Shown here piece after piece: positions 43,440 through 50,827 of a DNA stretch of 64,000 bases (positions are counted from its first letter, which is position 1; the number at the start of each line of letters is the position of its first letter). The stretch is from Desertimonas flava (GTDB lineage: Bacteria; Actinomycetota; Acidimicrobiia; Acidimicrobiales; Ilumatobacteraceae). The DNA is taken from contig NZ_QKYK01000016.1 in NCBI RefSeq assembly GCF_003426815.1, positions 54,329 to 118,328 on the forward strand, read 5' to 3'. A program made the translations under genes and the position numbers. The notes beneath the pieces were generated by a model. The model did no database searches. It saw only the letters and a list, made by a program, of their open reading frames with translations, and was not told the origin of the DNA.

Positions 43440-44180
43440 ATGACGGACTCACCGATCCCCGATCCCGACCTGGCCGCGCCCCGCACCACGATCCGTGTGC
43501 GCCTCGACGACCTGATCGACGCCATCCAGCGAGTTCACACCGACCCGCTCGACCAGCTCACCGATGCCGTCCTGGCCGCCGACCACCTCGGCGAGGTGGC
43601 CGATCACCTCATCGGGCACTTCGTCGACCAAGCCCGCCGCTCGGGGGCGTCGTGGACGGACATCGGCCACAGCATGGGGGTCACGAAACAGGCCGCTCGC
43701 AAGCGGTTCCTCCCCAAGGACCCCGGCGACCTGCCGGCGGCCGACTTCACTCGGTTCACGCCGCGCGCACGCAACGTCGTCGCCGCCGCCCACAACGAGG
43801 CCCAGGCCGCCCTCAGCGGGGAGCTCGGCGTCGCCCACCTCGTGCTCGGCCTGCTCCACGAGCCCGGGGCGATCGCGGCCAAGGCGATGGTCGACCAGGG
43901 CGTGACGCTCGAGTCGGTCCGCCGGCACGCGACGGCAGCCCTGCCGTCACCGGCAGCCGAGCCGCCGAGCCTGGTGCCCTACGACAACGACGCCAAGAAG
44001 GCGCTGGAACTGACGTTCCGTCAGGCCCTGCGCCTCGGCCACAACTACATCGGGACCGAACATCTGCTGCTCGCCCTGCTCGAGCACGAGGACGGCCGCG
44101 GGGTCCTCCACGACGCCGGGCTCACCTTTGACGCGACCGAGGCCCAGGTGCGAACGATCCTCGGGGCCTTCATGGCGTGA
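43440..44180 (+). CDS. HTH protein with two Clp_N repeats
   Basis: 246 residues. The N-terminal ~90 residues are helical and end in an HTH (SWTDIGHSMGVTKQAARKRF, residues 71-90). Two Clp_N-type repeats follow: about 106-170 (FTPRARNVVAAAHNEAQA, GVAHLVLGLLHEPG) and 184-245 (ALELTFRQALRLG, IGTEHLLLALLEHEDG). There is no AAA ATPase part, so it is not a Clp unfoldase. It may be a transcription factor that senses protein damage or Clp substrates and binds the two palindromes before its own gene. It ends in an 11-base overlap with the convergent cupin gene. Confidence 0.85.
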   Translation: MTDSPIPDPDLAAPRTTIRVRLDDLIDAIQRVHTDPLDQLTDAVLAADHLGEVADHLIGHFVDQARRSGASWTDIGHSMGVTKQAARKRFLPKDPGDLPAADFTRFTPRARNVVAAAHNEAQAALSGELGVAHLVLGLLHEPGAIAAKAMVDQGVTLESVRRHATAALPSPAAEPPSLVPYDNDAKKALELTFRQALRLGHNYIGTEHLLLALLEHEDGRGVLHDAGLTFDATEAQVRTILGAFMA

Positions 44181-44730
44181 CGCGCTGGTGGTGGGCGCCG
44201 ATCAGCACCACGGCCAACGTCGCCGGCTCCGACCCGGGGTTGCCCCACCGGTGCCGGGTGCCGTTCTGGATGACGGTGTCACCCGGCCCCAGCGTGACGA
44301 CGGCACCGTCGTCGAGCTCGAGGGTGGGCGTCCCCGACAGAACGACCTCGAAGTCGATCGACGCGGTCGTGTGCATCCCCGGGTGGTCGGCCTCCATGTG
44401 CGAGGCCAGGCCAGGGAGCAACGATTCGAACTCGGCCGCGGCGACCGCTGGGTCGACGTCGTCGACCGGACCGGACCGTGACGCGTTCGGCGGGAGCGTA
44501 AACATCCCGAACCGGAAACCACCGATCGGCGGGAAGTACGCGGTGGTGGCGGGACGTGATCCGTCGTCGGGGTACGACGGTGGCGCATCGCCGCCCCACA
44601 GCAGGTGGAAGGAATTGCCGGGCGTCATGATCGGCTCGACGGGCGCCACGCGTTCGTCGCTCACGAACACCGCCTTGCCGTCGGCGCTGTGACCGGTCAC
44701 CACCCGGCGGACCGCCCTCTGCTCGGTCAT
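44170..44730 (-). CDS. Cupin-domain protein
   Basis: 186 residues. A single cupin: HTTASIDFEVVLSGTPTLEL then LGPGDTVIQNGTRHRWGNPG, with the usual histidine ligands partly kept (H in HTTASID, H in TRHRWGN). Similar proteins are annotated as small-molecule dioxygenase-like or sensor cupins; the ligand is unknown. ATG 44730 is preferred, with a GGGGGA-type ribosome site upstream. The open frame to 44970 adds non-conserved sequence. Confidence 0.8.
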   Translation of the reverse strand: MTEQRAVRRVVTGHSADGKAVFVSDERVAPVEPIMTPGNSFHLLWGGDAPPSYPDDGSRPATTAYFPPIGGFRFGMFTLPPNASRSGPVDDVDPAVAAAEFESLLPGLASHMEADHPGMHTTASIDFEVVLSGTPTLELDDGAVVTLGPGDTVIQNGTRHRWGNPGSEPATLAVVLIGAHHQRVTP

Positions 44731-45085
44731 CACTGTCCCCCTGTCGCTCCCCGGGCACCCCGGCGGTGCCGCGTCGCGGCCACGGTACCCGCCGACCACC
44801 ACGCCGTCGGGCCGGTCGTTCGGGTCTCGGTGGTCGCCCGACGCGGCGGAGAGCCGGGCACCCTTGTCGAGACCGTCACGGGAACAGGCCAACGAGGGCG
44901 GACTCGTGCCCGCTCCCCCGACCGGCCCGACGGGTTCCATGCTCGAGACCGAGCAGGACGTTGTGGGCACCGCGATCGGGGTGCGCTCCGGTCACGGCAC
45001 GGTCGCCTCTTGCGCGACCGCACCAGCCATGATGCACTGTGGCGGTTGGCAAAAGGTTGGGACCGTAGCCCAACCGGTTGGCAGA
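44731..45085. other. Divergent intergenic region with GGTTGG inverted and direct repeats
   Basis: 355 bases between the cupin start and the GAF-type regulator. Most is featureless GC-rich sequence. Near its end GGTTGGG (45055-45061) pairs with CCCAACC (45069-45075), and GGTTGGC occurs at 45044-45050 and 45076-45082, a likely regulator site for the downstream gene. TTGCGC near 45010 and CATGAT near 45028 could be a promoter. Confidence 0.5.
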
Positions 45086-46378
45086 GTGTGGGCGGGCGAC
45101 GGCGGGCGGCTGTCGCAGGGCGACGTGGCGGCGTTGACGGCGGGAGGAAGGCGATTGATCAGCGATGATCTGCGGAACCGACGGCGACGAGTCGACGCCG
45201 CGCGCGACCCTGACGCCGAGGCCACCCCGGGCCAGCCACCGGTGCAGCCGGCGATTCGAGCGTCACGATCGCGCAGTGCGGCCACCGTCGATCCGGCCCG
45301 CTCGGCGGCACCGGTCGACGACGACGAGTCCGCCACCCGGGAACGCTGGGCCGAGTCGCCGATCCGTCGCAGCCAGGTGCGTCCGGACGTCCAGCTCGCC
45401 GACGCCGCCGAGCAGAGCGGGCTCGTGGCCGCGATCACCGACGCCGATGGCCGGCTGCTGTGGACGTCGGCCAGCCGGCAGATGCGCCGCATCGCCGACC
45501 GGGTTGGGTTCGTGCCCGGCGGCCACTGGGACGAACGATCGGTCGGCACCAATGCCGTCGGTCTGGCCCTCCACATCGGCCAGCCGGCCACGGTGTTCTC
45601 CAGCGAGCACTGGAGCGAGTTCGTCCAGGATTGGGTGTGCTGGTGTGCTCCCATCCGGGCACCCGATGGCCGGCTCCTCGGCGCCATCGACCTGTCCGGA
45701 CGGTGGGACCGCGACAGCCCGCTCGCCCGTCTCGCCGTCGAATCGCTCGGCAAGCTCGTCGAAGCGCATCTGCCCGCCGACGTGCTGAATCCCGCAGTCA
45801 TCGAGCCGGGGCTGACGCTGCGCGTGCTCGGGCAGCCCGAGGCCCGCCTCGACGGCTGCTCGATCAACCTGTCACCGCGTCAGTACGAGATCGCCTGTGT
45901 CCTCGCCATCAACGGACCCACCACGCTCGCGACGCTGCGCGACCTCGTCTACGGCGCGCGGCCGGTCACCGACACGACGATCAAGGCGGAGATGTCCCAC
46001 CTCAGGCGCCTGTTGGGCGGGGCGATCGCCTCGAAGCCGTACCGCCTCACGACCTTGTCACGGGTCGACGCGGTCGACGTGCTGGACCTGCTGCGCCGCG
46101 GCGACGTCGACACCGCCGCCCATCTCTACCGCGGTCCGGTGCTTCGCACCAGCGAGGCGCCCTTCGTCATCGACCAGCGGCACGTCGTCGACGCCACCCT
46201 GCGTCTCTCGCTCCTCGCCACGGGCAGCGCCGCGGCGCTCCTGCAGTACGCGTCGATCCATCCGCACGACGACGCCGTGCTCGAGCGGGTCATCGAGCTC
46301 GCCGCGCCCGGCAGCGCCGAGCACGCCGAGGCCGAGGCCCGGCTCGAGTTGGGCCGGCGCGACGACCTGGCCTGGTAG
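45086..46378 (+). CDS. GAF-domain transcriptional regulator
   Basis: About 430 residues from GTG 45086; ATG 45029 and earlier in-frame starts are possible, but would place the GGTTGG sites inside the gene. A GAF domain like that of AcoR-type regulators is clear: VAAITDADGRLLWTSASR, ERSVGTNAVGLAL, VFSSEHWSEFVQDWVCWCAP and GAIDLSGRWDRDSP. The second half carries a winged-helix-like region (LSPRQYEIACVLAINGPTTLATLRDLVYG, TIKAEMSHLRRLLGG). It likely senses a small molecule or redox signal and controls nearby oxidoreductase genes; the target is unknown. Confidence 0.75.
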   Translation: MWAGDGGRLSQGDVAALTAGGRRLISDDLRNRRRRVDAARDPDAEATPGQPPVQPAIRASRSRSAATVDPARSAAPVDDDESATRERWAESPIRRSQVRPDVQLADAAEQSGLVAAITDADGRLLWTSASRQMRRIADRVGFVPGGHWDERSVGTNAVGLALHIGQPATVFSSEHWSEFVQDWVCWCAPIRAPDGRLLGAIDLSGRWDRDSPLARLAVESLGKLVEAHLPADVLNPAVIEPGLTLRVLGQPEARLDGCSINLSPRQYEIACVLAINGPTTLATLRDLVYGARPVTDTTIKAEMSHLRRLLGGAIASKPYRLTTLSRVDAVDVLDLLRRGDVDTAAHLYRGPVLRTSEAPFVIDQRHVVDATLRLSLLATGSAAALLQYASIHPHDDAVLERVIELAAPGSAEHAEAEARLELGRRDDLAW

Positions 46379-46413
46379 CGCCAGATCGTCACGTCCGGGC
46401 CGTCGGTCGGGAC

Positions 46414-47322
46414 TCAGGCGGGCTTCGGAGCGCCCGACATGTCGGAGTTCGTGCGCGCCGCGGCGACGAGCCCGGCGAGCACCGGTCCGACCGCTTCCGG
46501 ATCGGCGATGGGCTCCGACGATGGGCCGGCCACCCACCCTTCGGCGACGGCGAGCGTGGACCCCGACGACAGGATCACCCGACCGGTGATGTCCTTGGAC
46601 TCCTCCGACGCCAGCCACGTCACGATCGACGCGACCCAGTCCGGAGAGCGCTGGGCCTTGTCCTCCTCGGTGAGATCGCCGGGCATCAGGTCCTCGGTGA
46701 GGCGGGTGAGCGCTCCCGGCGAGATGGCGTTGACCGTCACGCCGTAGCGCGCCAGCTCCATCGACGTGATCACGGTGAAGGCGGCGATGCCGGCCTTGGC
46801 GGCGCCGTAGTTCGCCTGCCCGTAGTTTCCGAAGATCCCTGACACCGACGTCGTGTTGATCAGCCGGGCGTCGATGCCGGCCCCGGCGGCGTGCTGTTCC
46901 TTCCAGTACCGCGCGGCGGCGTGCGACGGCGCGTAGGTCCCGCGAAGGTGCACGCGGATCACGTCGTCCCATTCGGAGTCGGTCATGTTCACCAGCGTCC
47001 GGTCGCGCAGGATGCCGGCGTTGTTGATCAGCACGTCGAGCCGGCCGAACTCGTCGATGGCCCTGCGAACGAAGGCGTTGGCGCCGTCGGTGGTGGAGAT
47101 GTCGTTGGTGTCGGCCACCGCCGTGCCGCCGGCGGCGGCGATCTCGTCGACCACCAACTGAGCCGGACCGGTGGACACCTCACCGGTGCCGTCGCGGTTC
47201 ACGCCGATGTCGTTGACCACCACAGACGCTCCCTGTGCCGCCAGCATCAGGGCGTAGGCCCGGCCGAGGCCGTTCCCGGCGCCGGTGATGGCGCAGATCC
47301 GCCCCTCGCAGAGTCGTCCCAT
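46414..47322 (-). CDS. SDR family oxidoreductase
   Basis: 302 residues, slightly long for a classical SDR. TGAGNGLGRAYAL binds NAD(P); NNAGILRD, the catalytic Ser region TTSVSG and YGAAKAG follow. The layout resembles the 3-hydroxyacyl-CoA dehydrogenase domain of multifunctional beta-oxidation type proteins (NDIGVNRDGTG, LINNAGILRDRTLVNMTDSEW). ATG 47322 has a GGAAG site upstream. Divergent from an LLM oxidoreductase gene. Confidence 0.88.
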   Translation of the reverse strand: MGRLCEGRICAITGAGNGLGRAYALMLAAQGASVVVNDIGVNRDGTGEVSTGPAQLVVDEIAAAGGTAVADTNDISTTDGANAFVRRAIDEFGRLDVLINNAGILRDRTLVNMTDSEWDDVIRVHLRGTYAPSHAAARYWKEQHAAGAGIDARLINTTSVSGIFGNYGQANYGAAKAGIAAFTVITSMELARYGVTVNAISPGALTRLTEDLMPGDLTEEDKAQRSPDWVASIVTWLASEESKDITGRVILSSGSTLAVAEGWVAGPSSEPIADPEAVGPVLAGLVAAARTNSDMSGAPKPA

Positions 47323-47424
47323 CAATGTCTTCCTTTCATCGGTGGCCGCCCGAATGCGGTCCGTCGTTGTCGATCTGCTCTCATGAAAGCGTGAGCGCAC
47401 GGCGCTCGACGAAGGGAGCTACCC

Positions 47425-48339
47425 ATGTCCGCGATGAAGATCGGGATCTCGCTCGGCGAGACGGCGAACGATCCGCTCGGCGCACTTCGCGACCAGATCG
47501 CCCAGGCGGAGGCCGACGGGTTCACGTCGGGGTGGCTGGCGCACATCTTCGGCGTCGATGCACTGACCGCGCTCGCCGTCGCCGGCGCCGGCTCCGGCCT
47601 CGAGCTGGGCACGGCGGTGGTGCCCACGTACCCGCGTCACCCTGCGGCGCTCGCCCAGCAGGCGTCGACCGTGCAGGAGGCGCTCGGAGGGCGGCTCGTG
47701 CTCGGGATCGGGCTGTCCCACCAGATCGTGATCGAGGGCATGTTCGGCTACTCGTTCGACAAGCCGGCGCGGCACATGCGCGAGTACCTCGACGTGCTGA
47801 TCCCGCTGCTGCGGGACGGGCGCGTCGACGTCACCGGCGACACGATCTCGGGCCACCTCACGATGACGGCGCCGCGTACCCACACGACACCGGTGCTGCT
47901 CGCCGCCCTCGCGCCGGTGATGCTCCGCCTCGCCGGCGCCGTCGCCGACGGCACGATCCTGTGGATGACCGGCCATGACACCGTGGTGAACCACGTGGTC
48001 CCGAAGCTGACGGCGGCGGCCGCCGACGCCGGCCGATCGGCGCCGCGGGTCGTCTGCATCCTGCCCGTGGCCGTCACCGACGACGTCGCGGCCGCCCGTG
48101 AGCGGGCGGCGAAGGTGTTCGCCGTGTACGGGCAGCTGCCGTCGTACCGGGCGATGCTCGACCTGGAGGGGGCCGCCGGCCCTGCTGACGTGGCCATCGT
48201 CGGCGACGAGGCCGTGGTCCGCGGGCAGATCGCCGCCCTCGCCGAGGCCGGGGTCAGCGACTTCGTCGCCGCTCCGTTCGTCACCGGAGGCGACGGCGAG
48301 CGGACCCGGGAGCTGCTCGTCGAGCTGGCGGCCGGCTGA
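47425..48339 (+). CDS. F420-dependent LLM class oxidoreductase
   Basis: 304 residues. Luciferase-like fold of the mycobacterial F420 subgroup: MKIGISLGETANDPLG, HPAALAQQASTVQEALGGRLVLGIGLSHQ over the central strands, and YSFDKPARHMREYLDVLIPLL. F420 use is inferred from the subgroup. ATG 47425 has AGGGAG upstream. It ends 3 bases from the convergent beta-helix protein gene. Confidence 0.87.
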   Translation: MSAMKIGISLGETANDPLGALRDQIAQAEADGFTSGWLAHIFGVDALTALAVAGAGSGLELGTAVVPTYPRHPAALAQQASTVQEALGGRLVLGIGLSHQIVIEGMFGYSFDKPARHMREYLDVLIPLLRDGRVDVTGDTISGHLTMTAPRTHTTPVLLAALAPVMLRLAGAVADGTILWMTGHDTVVNHVVPKLTAAAADAGRSAPRVVCILPVAVTDDVAAARERAAKVFAVYGQLPSYRAMLDLEGAAGPADVAIVGDEAVVRGQIAALAEAGVSDFVAAPFVTGGDGERTRELLVELAAG

Positions 48340-48342
48340 CCG

Positions 48343-49728
48343 TCAGCCGTTGCACCCTCCGGGCAGGTTGCTCACACCTCCTGCCGCGCCGGTGACGATG
48401 TTGTCGCACGCCACCACGTTCCTCGTGTTCTGGGCGTCGTGGATGTAGAAGCCGACGCCCGGCCCGTCGACGTTCGCCGTGTTGGCCACGAAGTCGTTCT
48501 CGGTGCCCCACTCCATGTCGTCGATCACGTGGGTCTGGAACCCGTCCTGGGGGCTGTCCGTCCCGATGTTGCCGATGATCAGGTAGCCGCGGCCCTTGAC
48601 GTCCACCCATGAGTCGGCGCCGACGAGCCCGCTCCCGTCGAACACGTTGCCGGCGACCACGCCGTCCTCGGTGCCCTCCTTGACGTCGACGCTCTCGGAG
48701 GTCGTCGCCCAGATGCGGTTGTGGAGAACCCGGTTGCCGTTGCTCAGGTCGGGCCTGCCGTGGGTGTAGCGCTCCCAGTTCGACACCGCGCTGCCGAGGT
48801 ACACGCCCTCTCCGAACTTCTCGTTGTCGAGGCCGGTGTCGTGGACGTCGCTGAACTGCACGACGTTGTCGGTGCTGTGCGTGCGGAAGTGGATGGCCTC
48901 GTGGCCGGTGCCGTGAACGTCGAGGCCGGTCAGCACCACGCCGGTGACGCCATCGCCCACGATGCCCTTCTGGGCGTTGGTGACGGTGATGCCCGAGACG
49001 GTCCAATGGTCGCCTTGGAGGTGAAGGCCATAGCCGCTCGCCTCCCAATCCCCTCCGTCGAGGATCGCGCCCCTCCTCCCGCACAGCGAGATGCGCTGGT
49101 CCGCAGTGCCGTCCACGGCGGCGACGAAGTTCCCTGGGTAGATGCCGTCGGCGAGCGTGATGCGATCGCCGGGCGCCGCGGCGCCGAGTGCCGAGCTCAG
49201 CTCGTCGGAGTTGGCGACGGTGACCTCACGCCGGCCGGGCGTCCCACAGGAATCGGGGGCCGGGGCGACCAGCGGGTCGTCGCCCGGTGGTGGCACCGCC
49301 GGCAGGTCGGGCGGCGGATCGGTGGGCACGTTCTCACTCCCGCCGTCGGCGTCCTCGCCGGGGATCTCGACCTCGAACGTGTCGGTGGTCGCCTCGGACG
49401 ACTCCCCGACAGCGGCGATCACGTACTCCCCCGGCGCCACGTCCGGGACGGTGAACGTGGCCTCGAACGACCCTTCGTCGTCGGCGACGAAGTCGACGAG
49501 CTCGAGCCCGCCGGGGTGGTCGTCGTCGAGCCAGATCAGGTCGCCGGCCTCGCCCCAGGCGAAGCCCGACCCCCGAGCCGTGACCGTGTCGCCGGGTTGC
49601 CCCTCGTCGGGCCGCAGCCGCAGGTCGGCGTCGTCGGCCCGTGCGCTCGACGACGCGACGAGGGCGGCAGCCGTCGTAACCGCGGCGGCCACGTTGGAGA
49701 ACGTTCGGAGCCGGTGCGGGCCGGGCAT
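48343..49728 (-). CDS. Secreted right-handed beta-helix protein with N-terminal Ig-like domain
   Basis: 461 residues. A signal peptide (AAAVTTAAALVASSSARA) is followed by an IPT-like sandwich (LRPDEGQPGDTVTARGSGF, VPDVAPGEYVIAAVG), an acidic Pro-rich linker, and then parallel beta-helix coils (GDRITLADGIYPGNF, ISLCGRRGAILDGGDW, HWTVSGITVTNAQKG, NIVTGAAGG). Polysaccharide lyase or pectate-lyase-like folds use this shape; the catalytic residues were not identified. Probably acts outside the cell on a glycan. Confidence 0.8.
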   Translation of the reverse strand: MPGPHRLRTFSNVAAAVTTAAALVASSSARADDADLRLRPDEGQPGDTVTARGSGFAWGEAGDLIWLDDDHPGGLELVDFVADDEGSFEATFTVPDVAPGEYVIAAVGESSEATTDTFEVEIPGEDADGGSENVPTDPPPDLPAVPPPGDDPLVAPAPDSCGTPGRREVTVANSDELSSALGAAAPGDRITLADGIYPGNFVAAVDGTADQRISLCGRRGAILDGGDWEASGYGLHLQGDHWTVSGITVTNAQKGIVGDGVTGVVLTGLDVHGTGHEAIHFRTHSTDNVVQFSDVHDTGLDNEKFGEGVYLGSAVSNWERYTHGRPDLSNGNRVLHNRIWATTSESVDVKEGTEDGVVAGNVFDGSGLVGADSWVDVKGRGYLIIGNIGTDSPQDGFQTHVIDDMEWGTENDFVANTANVDGPGVGFYIHDAQNTRNVVACDNIVTGAAGGVSNLPGGCNG

Positions 49729-49792
49729 CCCGCGACGGTGGCACAGCCGGCGCGGCCGTGCTCGGCGGATGAACAGCAGCGGGGCGTGTGCG

Positions 49793-50026
49793 TCAGTTGG
49801 TGATGGTCGACAGCACCAACATCGTGCCGGCGGTGAGCAACGCCCAGGAGGCGACGCCGCCGATCAGGCGACGACGACGAAGACGGGCGGCAGGCCGGCA
49901 CGAGCGCACGGGTGGGGTCCGATCGACGGTGGTCGCAGCCGGACGCCGTACCGACGCCGGTGATCGGTGGGCGCGGCAGAAGGAGGCCGACGACCTGCGA
50001 TGACCGGTGGTAGCGCGCACGTGCAT
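49793..50026 (-). CDS. Small membrane protein, hypothetical
   Basis: 77 residues from ATG 50026. A basic, Pro/Arg-rich head is followed by one hydrophobic span near the C-terminus (LIGGVASWALLTAGTMLVLS) and a TITN tail. Tail-anchored topology is possible. No homology recognised. It occupies the 403-base gap between the beta-helix gene and the deaminase gene; chance coding is possible. Confidence 0.35.
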   Translation of the reverse strand: MHVRATTGHRRSSASFCRAHRSPASVRRPAATTVDRTPPVRSCRPAARLRRRRLIGGVASWALLTAGTMLVLSTITN

Positions 50027-50131
50027 GCCACATTTGACGTCCGTCGGAGCCATCTGGTTGACGTCGCGGCAAATTGTCGCGAACAAGTCATGTCGGTCAC
50101 AGTCCCGTCACACTGCGTACGGTTGCCGTCG

Positions 50132-50644
50132 ATGCCAGAGCCCATCTCCCCCGCCGACACGTCCGACGACGAGCGCCGCCTGCTGCGCCGCTGTATCGAC
50201 CTCGCTCGCGAGGCGCTCGACGACGGCGACGAGCCGTTCGGCTCGGTGCTCGTCGACGCGACCGGCACCGTGCGGTTCGAGGACCGCAACCGTGTCGGTG
50301 GAGGAGACGAGACGCGCCACCCGGAGTTCGAGATCGCCAAATGGGCTGCGACCAACCTGTCTCCCGATGAGCGACGGACCAGCGTGGTGTACACCTCCGG
50401 CGAGCACTGTCCGATGTGCAGCGCGGCCCACGCGTGGGTCGGGCTCGGTCGCATCGTCCACGCGGCGAGCAGCGAGCAGCTCAGCGGCTGGCTCCGGGAC
50501 TGGGGCCTTCCCGAGAGCCCGGTCGCCTGCCTGCCGATCGGCACGGTCGCTCCCGGCATCGACACCCGCGGACCGTTCGCCGAGTTCACCGCCGAGATCC
50601 GCGCCCTCCACGCCCGCCTCCACGGCATCGACGACGAACCCTGA
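50132..50644 (+). CDS. Nucleoside deaminase (CMP/dCMP deaminase family)
   Basis: 170 residues. The zinc site is HPEFE (H and catalytic E) and GEHCPMCSAAH (two Cys). The N-terminus RRCIDLAREALDDGDEPFGSVLVD matches tRNA-adenosine/guanine deaminase relatives. The likely reaction is hydrolytic deamination of a free purine or pyrimidine; the base is not determined. ATG 50132 starts the conserved region. Confidence 0.87.
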   Translation: MPEPISPADTSDDERRLLRRCIDLAREALDDGDEPFGSVLVDATGTVRFEDRNRVGGGDETRHPEFEIAKWAATNLSPDERRTSVVYTSGEHCPMCSAAHAWVGLGRIVHAASSEQLSGWLRDWGLPESPVACLPIGTVAPGIDTRGPFAEFTAEIRALHARLHGIDDEP

Positions 50645-50827
50645 CGCGCGACGCTCCCAAGTGCCGACCAGACGGACCGCTCAGGCTCTCCTGGTCAGCA
50701 CTTCCACCACCAGCAACTCGCCAACGCCAGCAGCCGAGACGACCGCCCCGAGGGGCCAATATTTCGCAGGATCCGATGATCGCCGGCTGTCATACTGCGG
50801 CTGCCGGTGGCCGACGGGGAGACGAGG

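Noticed and set aside
43440..44180. Truncated ClpC/ClpB unfoldase
   Set aside because: The protein has its own HTH head, two complete Clp_N repeats, a normal stop and a dedicated operator, so it is not a broken unfoldase.
45460..46842. Plus-strand frame overlapping the GAF-type regulator and the SDR gene
   Set aside because: It runs through two well-supported genes and encodes Arg/Pro-rich sequence without motifs.
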